The notes under the pieces were generated by a model that ran no database searches, was not told the DNA's origin, and saw only the letters and a list, made by a program, of their open reading frames with translations. The translations under genes and the position numbers were made by a program. Source: Rotaria socialis (lineage: Eukaryota > Rotifera > Eurotatoria > Philodinida > Philodinidae). Taken from it: a stretch of 64,000 bases of DNA. Shown here piece after piece: positions 1-12,425 of this stretch. How positions within the stretch are numbered: position 1 is the first letter of the stretch; each line of letters opens with the position of its first letter. The stretch covers positions 1 through 64,000 of the forward strand of contig CAJNYU010001873.1 in assembly GCA_905331475.1 (NCBI GenBank), in the 5' to 3' direction.

Positions 1-2390
1 AAATACAATAGAATTTCGTTATTATTCTATGCGTAATCAAAAAACGACAATAAAATATTCACAGTAGATATTTACAGTTTTTGGATTTTTTGTTTCGCTT
101 TGCTTTTCTCTTTAGGTGTGTGTTTAGCGAAACGATGAAAAGTAGAAAAATGTTTTCTTAAATAAGATTTTTTGATTTAGGTTACAGAAAAAAAATTCGT
201 TAGAAAAGATTTATTAGTAGAAAGACTAGAAAAACTTTGAAAATAAAACAATATTAAAAAGTAGAAAAAAACATTTACCCAGCTCGAAGGAGACCGGGTC
301 TTCGTCCCGAGTTGGATAAATACTATGGTTGAAGATAGAATGTGCTTCAATTCTAGTGGCAAATAGTCTCCAAGAAGATATCGAACTCATAACAGAATGA
401 TTGCGTACTATAATAGAAAATGTAAAGCCTGATAGAGATTTAACAGGTCTGTATAGGCGACAATACTGCCTTTAGCAGCAGAAGTCGTATAGACGCCACT
501 TGATACGTTAAACCTATTGATTCAGATGAATCTACATCGATTAAAAAGTACATCATATAATAGAGAAAAAGTGTGTCACAGCGTTACGTTTTTTTTTGAA
601 TTTGATTTTTGAATAATGAGAGCTAGGAAAACCTTTTTTTACCATTGAAAAGCTTTTTTCATGCTCTACAAAGTTGGTTCCAAGCCTATTTTAATTGGAG
701 ATCATCGTTCGCAGGGAATTAAACGATAAGTGAGAGCGTTGGAAACTCAGGGGCCTTTTACGTCACAGTGTTACGTGACTATAAACCATTTCTGTAAACT
801 ATAGAGTTCAAGCAAGAAACATCAAATTTATAGTCCATATAGCACTCGTCGAGCTGCGTCGAATGGCGTTTGAATGAACTTTTCAGCTATCATAGTTTTT
901 GAGATATTTCAAAAACAATTTGCCAAAACGTCACAGCGTTACGCTTGGACAAGCCGTAAAGCGCTCTACGGGTGATGCAAAATACCGCTCCATGGTCAAT
1001 TTTTTATGCTGAATTTTATGGAAGGGTCTAAAAGCATTTTTGAAATGAAAAAAAAATCATTAATAAGGAGAGTCTGGAATTCTGGGGTATTTTTGTGGAA
1101 AAGTAGATATATAGGCTGCATTTCATCAGCGAAACTAACCACCAATCGCTAATATCTTAAAATATATTTTCACTTTGATTACAATATCTTCTGACAACTG
1201 AGATTGCTGAAAACTGTCAGCCAGTTTTTTTCGAAAAAACTTCGAAAAACAATGTACATCAAAACGAACTTCATTTAAACGAAAATGTGGTGACTTGTAT
1301 TGATCGGGTGTGGGGTGTTGGTATGATACGAAAGCGAAAACCCACACCCTCTAGTAGCATAATCAAAATAAAGTCAAAGAAACGAAACTGTAAAATATCA
1401 CGCTGATATAATTTAAGTTTATACCAAGGAAATGTGAAATCGAAATTGTTGCAATTCTATCCTAAAAAACAACCGATCGTGAACAACAAATACTGTTTCC
1501 CGTATGTATATTTCTTTTTCTCTTTGAATATAAGAGTGACATATCTATCAATAAAAAAAAAGGAAGGAAAATGAACACACCTAGTCTTAGTTGAATATTG
1601 ATTGATGAATTAATGTGATAGTTGTTGAATTGGTAATCATTCTAATTCCTCGCATGAGATCGAATCAATACTGGCCAATATTGTTTCTCTCCTGTATTGT
1701 GTTATTCTTGCTCATTTGAAGAAATAGAAAACACGTGACTTGTTTACAATGGAAAGAAAAAGAAATCTAATTTCTTGTGTTAAATAGTTGCTTTTAATCT
1801 CAAAAGAATTTGTTCTTCATTCAAAATCATATACGAATAATATAAAAAATATATATGTTCATTTTTGGATGAACATACAAGGGGGAAAAGCGGATCCCGT
1901 CCGTTCGGGATACACAGGATACAGAGGATACCATCACAATCCAGAGGATACGGTGGTGATACAACGACAATCCGAAGGATACGGTTTGCAATTCAGAGGA
2001 TATGTACAACAATATGCAGATAAAACTTGATTTAATGAAGAATATACGAAATTCACATCATTTATCAATAGAGATGAATATTGGTTTAGCTCTAGGAATG
2101 ATTTTATATCAATGTCAACATTTTTAAAGAATTTCTTTACGCAATCTTTGGTTAAGGATACTGCCTGATGCTCTGTAATCGATTTTAATTTTAAAAAACT
2201 AAAGCTATTTAAGTAGTGTGATGTTTCATTCTTTATATTCTAACGTTCAATCATATGTATTTAATGCAGACGGACGAATTGAATGTTAGAGAGCGAGAAA
2301 AATAACAATTTCTATCTATCTTTCTCATGAACAATTTTTTCGTTACATATCATCCTATCAAACTATTGTAACATCTTATTTCTATTTTTT
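1..2390. other. No recognisable gene; AT-rich with short repeated motif
   Basis: No open frame in this stretch resembles a known protein. Three near-identical copies of the 14-base motif GTCACAGCGTTACG lie near 573, 762 and 932, in a block that otherwise looks non-coding. A telomere-like hairpin lies at 1306-1363. At about 1890-2010 the words GGATAC and CAGAGGATA recur every 10-25 bases, giving a Gly/Tyr-rich frame that is probably chance. Confidence 0.5.
1306..1363. repeat. Hairpin with telomere-like GGGTGTGGG arms
   Basis: The perfect inverted arms GGGTGTGGG (1306-1314) and CCCACACCC (1341-1349) enclose a short loop. They are followed by TAGTAGCATAAT (1352-1363). The same trailing word follows a similar hairpin at 52962-52973, so the two look like copies of one small dispersed element rather than chance G-rich runs. 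Confidence 0.6.
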
Positions 2391-2396
2391 TCGACC

Positions 2397-2885
2397 ATGC
2401 CACCAACAACATTGAACATGGACATTACAGTCCTTCCTCCAGACGTATTATCACTATATGATGAATCTTTCTATGAATTAGTTCGTAAACTAGCTGGTCC
2501 CATAGAAGCCGACTTACTTGAACTACAAGCAATTCGTAGTGCTTATTCATTGATTCATACTGAGGATATATTTGATATATTGAAGTATGAATGCAAAGCA
2601 TTAGATCAAATTTAAAACGGTGCTTGCCTTCTATTGGATGATAATCGATACATCATCAAACCTGGCTATAAAAGTAATTAACGTTATTTCACTCAATTGC
2701 TCAATGTTAAAAACCACGAGCACTTGAAAACAATTGCACTTTGAATTAAATCAAAGCAAACGTCAAACGATGATAATAATAGTAATAATATTACATTAGC
2801 ATCTCAACCATCAGCACAAATTCTACCTACCTCTTCACCATTATCGTCAACTACGGTAACAGGAACAAAAGGTTGGTATATGCAA
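2397..2885 (+). pseudogene. 5' part of a decayed transposase-like gene
   Basis: A 72-codon frame starts at an ATG at 2397 and ends at TAA 2613, but the same frame keeps coding-like character beyond it. It runs through further in-frame stops near 2679 and 2739 into a Ser/Thr/Asn-rich stretch ending near 2880. The first part is acidic and Leu-rich (motif LVRKLAGPIEADLLELQAI). I read it as the N-terminal part of the element protein whose C-terminal part lies at 3661-5776. The family is not firmly identified. Three in-frame stops make an intact product unlikely. Confidence 0.4.
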
Positions 2886-3660
2886 ATATTTGGTACAATA
2901 ATTTATCCAATTTTAGTTACATATATTTTGAAGTTACTTTGTTTTTAGAATATTTTAGAAGAGAGTATTGAGTACAGTCTTGATTTTTACTTTATGCTAT
3001 TCTTATAATGAATCTTGTGTGTTAGAGCAACTGTCATATATTCTATTGTGATCTGTAATGTTTTTCACTATGTATAAAATATATGATTCCGCACATATTT
3101 TTTAGATATATCATCTATGAGATTTTATTTTTAGCGCAGCTGCACACCTATAAGACTTGAATTCAGACATATCTATGTAACATTCTAATGAAGGACGGAT
3201 AATACAAGATTTTTTTATAAGAAATAAGTACTAGGAGCCATGAGTAACAGAGGAGATTCTACTTTTAGTCACGGTCATTTTGGAACAAATAATTTTCAAT
3301 AATGCTAGCTTCAGATGTTATTTTTTAGAAATAATGAGGACTGTTTGCATCTGCAAGTGCTCATGCTGATTCTGGATTATTTAAGTATGATAGTAGAATG
3401 TTAGTGAGATTGTCACAGATTCTGTTTGTTTACTTCAGTAATTAACTATTAAATCGAATAATTTCTGCCCTTCAACATCGTAAATTTTGTGCAGTTTACA
3501 AGTAGTGAATCTTCGTACACCCTTGTTTTCTTTTTCCTTATTTTTCTCTTTTAAAAACTTATGCAATCTTGTTTGCATAATAATAAAATGAAACCAAACG
3601 ATAGTCTTCTTTTTAACTATTAACATTTTAAATTCTCCTCAATATAATACACTAATAACT

Positions 3661-5776
3661 TCTGATACGTTGGAAGAGAATAAAAATTCTTTTCTCAAAA
3701 CCTTGATCAATAACATTACGAGTAACAGCAAAAAGTCGAAAAACAATTATCGATATAATACAAAAGTGCAAAATTTTGCTCAAGCATTATATATTATGGG
3801 CGGATGCAAAACAAACGAATATATTCGTCTAAATCTTCCAGGTGCAGTACCATCGATTACTTCGATTGATGGTTCTATTACAAAAGCTGGTGGAAAGATC
3901 ATTGAAGATGAATTTCGATATGATGCTCTTAGGGATCTCCAAACTTCAAACAATTATCAACTAGCTGTCTGTTCTGAGGATTGTACAGGCGTGATCCAGA
4001 AGGTGGTATATGATGCATCTACTAATTCATTCATCAGATTCTCAACTCCACTCGATCATGGAGTACCTGTTACACAATTTTTTCAAACTGATTCGTATGA
4101 TCAATTGAAAGAGTAATTTAAGAATGAGGAGAAGTCAAATCTTTTAAACGTTCATATGTTAGAACTTCTTACAATATCTAAATCTTCGTCGACTTCATTT
4201 CTTTTAGGAGCTTACGGAATTACAAGAAAATTTAACTCTATTGATGTTCTTCGTCGTTGGCTGTGAATCTTTGAACGGTCTCGAATTTCGAATATTCGAA
4301 TTCTTACCTTTTCAACGGACTGCGATCCGAAATATGTACGCGCTATGCGTCTCATTACAGGTTTTTTTTGCTAAACTACCTGACATGCCTATAAGTGAGC
4401 GCAACGATGTACTAGAAGTGAAGTTACCAAATAACTGGTCTTCATGGTTCTTCATGCGAACATGCCAGTTATTTTTTTTTCAGGATCCAGTACACATCTG
4501 CACCAAGATTCGTAATCGTCTTCTTTCTCAATCTGCTTCAATGTTTATTGGAAACAGAAAAATATCAGTCGATGTACTCTTTGATTTAATTAACAATCAA
4601 TCGAAACTAATCCATGGATTAGTAAAAACGGATGTTTATCCAAAAGACCGACAAAACTTCGCTTCTTGTGCTAAAATTTCAACCGATGGTGTTTTATCTG
4701 CTCTCAATAATGTTTCTGATTCTTATGCCACACAAATTTACTTAGGTCTGTTGCGTAGTATTATAATAGCTCATATTGAAAAAAGTACATCAATTATTGA
4801 TCGAATATATCATAGTTGGATGACAGTATTCATTTGCCGCCTTTGGTGGGCTTGGTTGCAGTTAACGGATGTGGAAGAAATTTCCACGGAACATCAGGAC
4901 AAAAATAAAGCTTTTTTCTTTATCACAAAAGCTGCTTATCATTCTATTGAAATCAATGCACACACATTACTATCAGTTGTTCTTCTTGTTTGCCAGCACG
5001 ATATGTCTCAATCTGCTCAATCTATATCAAGTTTTAATTCACAGGCATGCGAAAATATATTCAGACTAACAAGATCAATGTCTGGGACATTCTCACCAAA
5101 TGTGAATTTTACTGTCGGACAATTTCTCCGACGAGCTGGTAAACTTTCAGTATTGCAAGATATTGATAGACAAAATGAACATAATCTATCGGAATGTTCT
5201 TTACAATTTCCTAAACATCACAAGCGACGTCACAGAAAAGATATGTCAATAAATAATCGTTTAGATGTTTCTAACAACATACTAACACAAAATACGATTG
5301 AAAAAACCATCCATCGTGCTTTTGATGATGCTTATAAAATGTTATCTGTACTTTGTATTGATGTAATTTTAGTACGCGAATATCTTAACGCTTTAGATGA
5401 ACTGAGTACATATGTACGAGTTCAGATTGAAAATACTTCTCATACTACTGATTTTAGTGAAAATTGGAACGGTTATTCTGATGATGAATTAGATTCAAAA
5501 GATGATGTTCATGATCAATATGATGTAATTTCGGAAAGTTCTTCTGAGGATGAAGCTGATGAACAAACAAATAACTCTGGTCACAAAAGATCGCAATTTA
5601 AAGGATTACGAATCTTCAATGAAATTCCTGCTGCTCAATCGAATTCATACTTTCGTATTAATGTCGATGAAAATGAAAAATATATGCATACGCAAACTGC
5701 CAGTTGGCTTCTTACCGATAATAGACCTGCACTATCGGCAAATCAACTTCAACGCGTACAACAGAGAATTCGATAA
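3661..5776 (+). pseudogene. Transposase-like protein, C-terminal parts (P-element/THAP9-like?)
   Basis: Two blocks carry the protein: 3670-4113 (about 148 codons) and 4208-5776. A probable intron separates them (donor GTAATT at 4113, acceptor TTTTAG at 4206-4207), but its phases do not close, so a frameshift is likely. A second probable intron is 4360-4482, bringing CVSLQ next to DPVHICTKIRNRLL. The later block has a Cys/Trp-rich helical region (HSWMTVFICRLWWAWL), then SQACENIFRLTRSMSG, a pattern like the C-terminal SQxxExxFxxxR segment of P-element/THAP9-type DDE transposases. A basic stretch (KHHKRRHRK) and an acidic Ser-rich tail (ESSSEDEADE) follow. The transposase assignment rests on pattern only; the protein could be another rotifer repeat protein. 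Confidence 0.45.
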
Positions 5777-5870
5777 ATTTAATTGAAAAAGAAGATGATA
5801 GATTTGAAATAAATGTTGAATATGTAACGTACGAAAAGTGTGACTGGTGTCTGTATTTTTTTTGTTATGT

Positions 5871-5942
5871 ATAAATACTGTATGATATAAATACTGTATG
5901 ATATAAATACTGTATGATATAAATACTGTATGATATAAATAC
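5871..5942. repeat. 16-bp tandem repeat, about 4.5 copies
   Basis: The unit ATAAATACTGTATGAT repeats head to tail without interruption just downstream of the transposase-like gene. Copies are essentially identical, so the array is young or homogenised. Confidence 0.95.
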
Positions 5943-6128
5943 ATGTGAAATTTTGTATGCATTGTATGTTTATGTTTTATTTATGACTGTGTGCCATAAA
6001 ATTATAACTCGAACGAATTATGTAATAGTTTTTTGTTTATTGCGAACTACTTTTTCTAAATAAAAGGACAAAAATCGAAATTGATTTGCTCGACATAGAA
6101 GCCTTTACATGCATCGTATTGGTAGCAT

Positions 6129-7338
6129 CCCAGGTGACCAAAAGACTAGTCTTTTTCTAGACAAGTCGGCCGTCCAGTCTAGTCTTTTTCTCAAAATGTC
6201 CTAGTACAGGACTAGTCTGAAATCTCGTATAGTCCATAGTGCCCGTCCGGACTATGAAAGTGACTGGAGTCATTCTATTTGTCATGCGTAGTCTTTTTCG
6301 AAAAAAAGTCTAGACATGCTGCACCATCCTGACGCCCGTCAAAAATATGATTCTAAATAAAAGTAAGAGCGACCATGACGCTTTACATGACGAGTTGTGA
6401 TCTTATATAATGACGAGATCCTGACTAGTCTGAACTGAAATATTTTATGACTACAACTAGATTCGAACACACATACCAACTATTACTTACCCATCGTTCA
6501 GACCATTGAGCCATTTGATCGACAGATCAATTTATCAGTATTTCTAGTCATTCTAAAATGCTTTAATATACGAATTTTTTCCAAGTTTTATTCAATTTTT
6601 CATATGAATAAAAAATATTTTTTTATAAACTCCAAAATTATTCAGATGAAATTGAATAAAATAAATTGAAAACTGTGGTTATTTTATCTCATGTTTTTGT
6701 CTTGTTTTAGTCATTAATTTAGCAATTCACCAGGATAATTTATTCAACAATTTTTTTCCTTCTAATATTTATTTAGATAATTCAGAATTCGGACCGACGG
6801 TGTACTTAAAAAATAGAATAATCTTTACAAACATACAACAGTTTATATTAGCCTAGGAACAGTCCTTCTAGCTACCATTAAAGGCATTTTCGGGTAGTGA
6901 GAATCAGTTTCCATCAAGTGATTTCTGCACGCATGGTATATGGAAGATACCCATTTGCATTTTAGAATATATGCATAGACATAAGGCTTACTGTATTATG
7001 GACTGCCGCCAAGACGCCGGTCTGATTTTTAATAGTACTATAAGTGTCTCTAATGTTGTAATCTAACTTTCTTCCCCTTTTTTTACCATATTTTCCCCTG
7101 CTATGGGCTAGGTCAGGTGGGGGTAAATGAATAAACAGACTAGTCTAGACGGATAAAAGGACAAACGGACTAGTCAGAACGATGCTCTGGGATAGCTTGG
7201 ACCAGTCCAGACGGGTAAAAGGACATACGGACTAGTCACAATATATATGGAAGACGTATTAGACTAGACTTGACGGGTATAGCAGACTTGTTGGACTAGT
7301 CATGTCGCCCATCCTCCCTATTTTTTTGCTCACTTGGG
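6129..7338. mobile_element. Foldback element with CCCAGG ends and ACTAGTC words
   Basis: The left end reads CCCAGGTGACCAAAAGACTAGTC. The right end is its diverged inverse (GACTAGTC ... GCTCACTTGGG). ACTAGTC or close variants (CTAGTC, TAGACT, GGACTAGTC) recur many times in about 230 bp at each end (6129-6360 and 7125-7338) in both orientations. The roughly 760-bp middle lacks the word and carries a tRNA-like segment. No protein is encoded, so this looks like a non-autonomous DNA element. The flanks (GGTAGCAT and TACGATAG) give no exact target duplication. Confidence 0.7.
6449..6520 (-). ncRNA. tRNA-like segment with A- and B-box-like words
   Basis: On the minus strand a 72-base segment has an A-box-like TGGCTCAATGG and a B-box-like TGTTCGAATCT at tRNA spacing. 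About five of seven acceptor positions can pair. The T stem is poor, so it is not a functional tRNA as it stands. It lies in the interior of the ACTAGTC element and may be a tRNA-derived (SINE-like) insert or a relic pol III promoter. Confidence 0.35.
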
Positions 7339-8316
7339 TACGATAGCTCTTTTTTTACATATTAGATCGAATTCCTTTAGATGCAAATAACAGAAGTATA
7401 TCATAAAAACTCGAGAAATAGAGACATGTTAATTTAGAAAAATAGTTCATGATGAGCACCACAAGTAACAACAAAATCTGTCAAGTGCTTACCTTATTCT
7501 TGATGGATACACTTTCGATCCTAAGAAATTCAACAGATACAAAATATTTTGTGGTTTTTAGCATAGACTAAAGTTGCCTAGATTTGATTGAAGTTTTTGA
7601 TAGACTCTTGCAAAATTCAAGTGAAAATAATTTTTATTAATTTTGGTTGTATGCTTTTGGAAAACGTTTCAGAGAATGATTCATCTTAGTGCAGACTGTA
7701 ACTCAAAACCGTTATCAAGTAAAAAAATAAATAAATACGAGAAAGACTTGGAATAAATACTCCGTCATTCGGCTGCTGCAACTGATAAAGAAAACGGTAA
7801 GAAGAGAATACTGTTATAACCCTAAAAATTATTTACCTTGCATTGTGAAATTGACAATTGAATCAAATCATGGCGATGTCAATGGAGTGCAAAATTCCAT
7901 AGTTAGATTCCCAGAATATGGGAGCAGTTTATTTATTGACAGGTTCTGTTCGATTTCTGTTGTGATCTTAATACGCCTCAGATACACTCTTCTGTACCGA
8001 ATCGATCATACCATGTGATGTGAAAACTATTTCAATAGCTTAAATGACTGGAATTTCCTGCATCAGTAATGTCGTCGAATTTTTCAGTTAATTTCACTAT
8101 GCATGAGAATCTAAAGCAGAGTTATTCGGTCCACATCGCAAATATTATACGATCGTTTACCACCTCTCTGGCTAATCTAATAAAATCCTTTCAGTAGAGG
8201 GTCAGTGGCGCATACGTCGCATTACTTGTTTTTTTTAACATTTATTTTTATTTTTATGAAGCATATCAAAAACACATGAGATTAGCAAAAGGGGGAATAT
8301 CCCAACCTGGATATTG

Positions 8317-8889
8317 TTATTGAATCATTTCTATCATATTATGATAAGTGGTATGACCTTTTATCGATGCGTAGAATGGTGGTAAGTAATAACAACGCTG
8401 ACAGAGATCAAAATCTGGACATTGGAGACATTTATAGCGACTGTCAACAATTGAATAACCACATACATCACAATACGCAAATGAATAATTAGAAGCCGAA
8501 TCATTTCTTGGACTGGTAAATGCTATGTTGTCTGATTGAATTATTTTTAGCATTCTGTGATTTTTGTAGTGAACCCCTTTTCGTGTGACAATGTATGGTA
8601 AATGATTGCAGTTTTCACAGAGGTCGAAATTTGGACATTCTTGGCAATAGTAACGATTGCCATCACTTATTGATTTACCACATCCATCACAATATGCATC
8701 GCGATATATATAATTCGAAGAATCCCTTGAATTTAAAGATGATTGCTGCTGTATCTCTTTATCATACTGGCGACTCTTTTTATTTGTGACAATTTTATCA
8801 TACGCATGCTTACCTGCTGCAACACCAACACCTTTTAAAAGTGCAGTGCCTAAAAGCCCAACTGCATGCAAAGCCAAAGCCAACACCAT
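8317..8889 (-). CDS. Protein with two ZZ-type zinc fingers
   Basis: A 190-residue single-exon frame with its start at 8889. Residues 1-25 are hydrophobic with Gly/Ala/Leu (membrane segment or signal), followed by a basic, Gln-rich linker. Two ZZ-type zinc fingers follow, at about 63-115 and 137-185. Each has the C-x2-C ... C-x2-C-x5-C-x2-C pattern (YCDGCGKSI ... YYCQECPNFDLCENC and YCDVCGYSI ... YKCLQCPDFDLCQRC) and a final His pair. ZZ fingers bind zinc and mediate protein contacts such as N-terminal tail recognition. The combination of an N-terminal hydrophobic segment and paired ZZ fingers is not one I can name. No break is seen. Confidence 0.85.
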   Translation of the reverse strand: MVLALALHAVGLLGTALLKGVGVAAGKHAYDKIVTNKKSRQYDKEIQQQSSLNSRDSSNYIYRDAYCDGCGKSISDGNRYYCQECPNFDLCENCNHLPYIVTRKGVHYKNHRMLKIIQSDNIAFTSPRNDSASNYSFAYCDVCGYSIVDSRYKCLQCPDFDLCQRCYYLPPFYASIKGHTTYHNMIEMIQ

Positions 8890-11800
8890 AGTTCTACCAA
8901 AGTAATGCTTAAATTAGTTGTCTTGCTGAGAGGATTACCTAAACTTTTTTATTATAAATAAGAAATACCGAATCGTTTGGAATACAGATGTCCAAGCAGG
9001 TATTTATATACTCGTTACTCACATTCTAATTTGGCATTTTCCATTTAGCACCTACATAATCTCTTACTCTTTGTACATAACGAAGGGAAAAAACAGGCAT
9101 GCACATAGAAGAAAAAACTAATCATCTTCAACGTGACACGACAGAATGCCATACCTTGGTGTGATCATATAGCGTCATCACATAACGTCACCAAATTTAA
9201 TTGGGAAAAATATGCATATTCGTTCCGTGTATGTATTTGTTTTTTTCACAATATGAAGCGATCGTTATCAAGTGAAGGCATACATCAGAAAGAATGAAAT
9301 GTACAATCATGTAAAAAATTGAAATAGGTGATTTCTCACACATTTGCTTTTTCTATGCGATTCACTTTGAACGAAAATTCATTTTTATAACAAGAATACT
9401 ATTTGTCTCAATGATATAGCATCGAGAAAAATATTGTGAAAAATGAAATGGGCGTGTATGTGAGGGGTGGCAGAATTCTCACAAGAAGAACAACGAGAAT
9501 TCTGTGTTACTGTGTACACACTCTACCTTGTATAAAAATCAGAGCGTTAGTAACCAGTTATGTTACTGTTAAACACATTAGCAACCGCTGTCGACTATGA
9601 TAAGATTTATTAAGGACTATCTATCATAGACTAAATAATTACATTAAGCATTGAGTTCAGACTTACTTTTTTTCAGTGCACAGAAATAAACATAGAAATC
9701 AATAATCTATAATAAATATTAATTGTGATTATATATCAATGCTTTTACAGAATTCATAAAAAAAATTGTTTTTTAATTTCAGTACACTGAATAAGAAGTA
9801 AAAAGACATCAATCGAACTAATAACTATTTAAAATAGTAAAACAATGTTTAAATATCAAATTTGTTCATATCGGTTGTATTTAAAGATAGAAAAATATAA
9901 ATATCAAATATTTCTTATAAATAGTGTTTTATATTCATAATGGAAAAACAATCGTCGAACTTTAAGTCATGTGTATTTTTAATTAAAAAAACAGTTTTGC
10001 CATTCATTTATAGTTTATTAGAATAAGAATAATTCTACGTTTTCATGTATAAAGATGTTTTTCTGAATAGCCAATATATCGTCATAGTTTTTCTTTCTTG
10101 CTATTGCCCATTTATTAGCCGTTCCTTTTCTTCTCTTTTTTTTTCTCTGTCGTTCTCTCTCTCTCCATTTTTATTGGGTATATTAACGTGTGCTCTATGT
10201 GTAAATGATTCGATTTATGATATAAAGAAGTTACATAGATCGTAGTACCTGAGGGCGTGAGTGTGTTTGATCTCTCCTCACAAACATCCACATCCACACC
10301 CTGGCCTATGTGATTCATTTTTATTGTGATCAGACGTCAATTCACCTTGTTATTCATTTCTCTTGACGACGAACTGATAACAATGCTTGTATTTAATCGA
10401 CCAAAAATAATATAAATGCTGCATGAAGCGATTCATTTTACAGTTTCTGCTTGATGTTATTAAAATCTTGTCTTGCTATACTTTCAAGATACATCTTTTT
10501 AAAATAAAGACAGTAACATGGTAGATTGTGATTTCATGTCTTGTTGCTCATGCATGCTTATTTTGTGGGCCATACCTGCAGTTCCTTACACCTACCCGAT
10601 GATATCTACCTATCAGCTCGAACAATACAAAAGTGAAACGAATCTAAAAAGTAAATGTCGATTGCTCTGAACATCCTCTATCCCAACAACATGCAAGAAG
10701 ATTATTTTTGATAAGTTAACAGTCTTGTTTTATCGTACAAAGTCTATTCTAGAAAGTAGATACCGCTAGTTTTGTTCTTATACGGTGTGGATTGGGTAGA
10801 ATATTAAATGAATACCGAAAAGTCAAACACATTTTTACTTCATATGCATATAGGCTTTCGGCGTCTTATGTATTAGTCGACTGACTGATAGTCTCGAATT
10901 GATTCAGCTGGCATTTATTTTTATTTAGTTTCAAGCACATTTATGATCTCATACAAAGCTCTTTCTTCTGTTGACTCAGGCAGATGTACTGATAAGAATT
11001 CATTATATAACGTTGAGAAATAAAATGCATCTAGATTGACTTTGTTTTACCTTTTATGAGAAGGAGACAGTTTGAAAAGAATAAAAACCAAATAACGATA
11101 TTTATAGACTCTACTGATATCGGTTAATAGTTCAAAAGTATTTTCTTATTTTTTAAGTGATACCCATCACGCATGCATGTCACGCAGAAGTAATGGTTGT
11201 CGTACACGATACTAGAAACATTATTGATCAAAGGGGAAGCATTAATTCAACTGAAAAATATGGGGCGAAAAAACTTCCTTCACCACTTGTACGGTTCAGA
11301 CATACTGCCGAAAACGACGTAATTTCAAACCATTCACTTTTTTCCAGATGAGTGAAACCTCTGTTTGTTATTACAGTACGGCTGACGAAAGAGTAGCACA
11401 ATGGGAAAAACCAAATCCAGGAATATGACTTTTGCCGCTGTTGTTATGTGTATTTATGATGCTTTGATAATTATAAGTTGCATTCCTTTGTTTGTTAGGC
11501 AATGTAAGCCAATATACAAAAACTACGCAGTATGGCGAACATAATTTTCTAGTTTTAGCATCTTCTTTGCATATGATAGTCCTTGGACACTATGGACATC
11601 ATCTAGAAAGAACAAATTATCTATAATCATATTCCAAGGTTGAAACAAGTGTCATTTTCGAGTTCAATTACTTTTTCATAATCGAAATAAAAAAAATGTT
11701 GGCAATATGACTGCTCAACGAGAAATTCATTCGTTATATTGGATAGCATTGAAGAATTATACACAAGATTATTAACTTAATCTGGCAACAAATGAAGGAG

Positions 11801-12007
11801 AGAACTTACTTTCCCTTTCAAGATATGCTTACAAACATGAAAGTTAGTCAGTTTTTAAACTAAAAATTACAATTAATTGTCAATGTCAATGCATACCGCC
11901 CGTTCAAGTAAATAAGATAGTAGTAGATTTATTTTACGTAATAATTCGAATTAGAAAAATGAAAACATTATGAATCATCTTCTGTTTACAAACATATAAG
12001 CGGAATG
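8890..12007. other. Long stretch without a supported gene
   Basis: AT-rich, with only short open frames. A GT/CA hairpin lies near 10249-10311. A frame at 11157-11351, and the short one beginning at ATG 11348, match nothing I recognise. Microsatellite-like CT runs lie near 10130-10170. Regulatory DNA for the ZZ gene may lie just above 8889, but nothing diagnostic is visible. Confidence 0.5.
10249..10311. repeat. Imperfect hairpin with telomere-like words
   Basis: GAGGGCGTGAGTGTG on the left faces CCACATCCACACCCTGG on the right in inverted orientation. This is the same layout as the GGGTGTGGG hairpins elsewhere in the window, but more diverged. Confidence 0.4.
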
Positions 12008-12418
12008 CTATGGTAACGGTTGCCCTGTTCGTATTGCCTTTCCAACCTCAGATTGACTTTCGTTTCGTAGATACCGCTGATAAGTAACAAAATAGCGCTG
12101 CGGATCTAACGACGCTTTAATGACACTGGATCGTTCTTTGATACGTTGTTTATAGTCTGACCAACGTTCACCAACCAATTCGTCGTTGAAGCCTCAATAG
12201 TTTTCGAGAATGAACATACGTACTATCCATGATGCTATGGCAACATCTGCCAAAGAAAATTCTTCCCCCAAAAACAAAGGTCCTCGAACTTGATTGGTGT
12301 ATTTCTTGAGCGAATCAGCTAATTCAACAAGAGCTTCTTTTTGTTTGTCTTCTTCTTGAGCTTGCGTAGTTCGGTAGAATGCAGGTATAATCTTCTTCGT
12401 CACATGATCTATCTATAG
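12008..12418 (-). pseudogene. Glutathione S-transferase, C-terminal domain, broken
   Basis: On the minus strand the frame reads through IDHVTKKIIPAFYR and GPLFLGEEFSLADVAIASW, the latter being the conserved N-capping region of the all-helical GST C-terminal domain. It continues as GFNDELVGERWSDYKQRIKE to a stop at 12008-12010. Two in-frame stops interrupt it: TGA at 12191-12193, and TAG where a Trp is expected just before IDHV. Homology stops at about 12418, eight bases from a hAT-like element. A few GST-like residues (NYEIVCKRLFIP) may continue on the far side, near 13630-13680. The N-terminal thioredoxin-fold domain that binds glutathione was not found. The domain assignment is secure; the exact class (omega-like?) is not. 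Confidence 0.75.
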
Positions 12419-12425
12419 TAGAATA

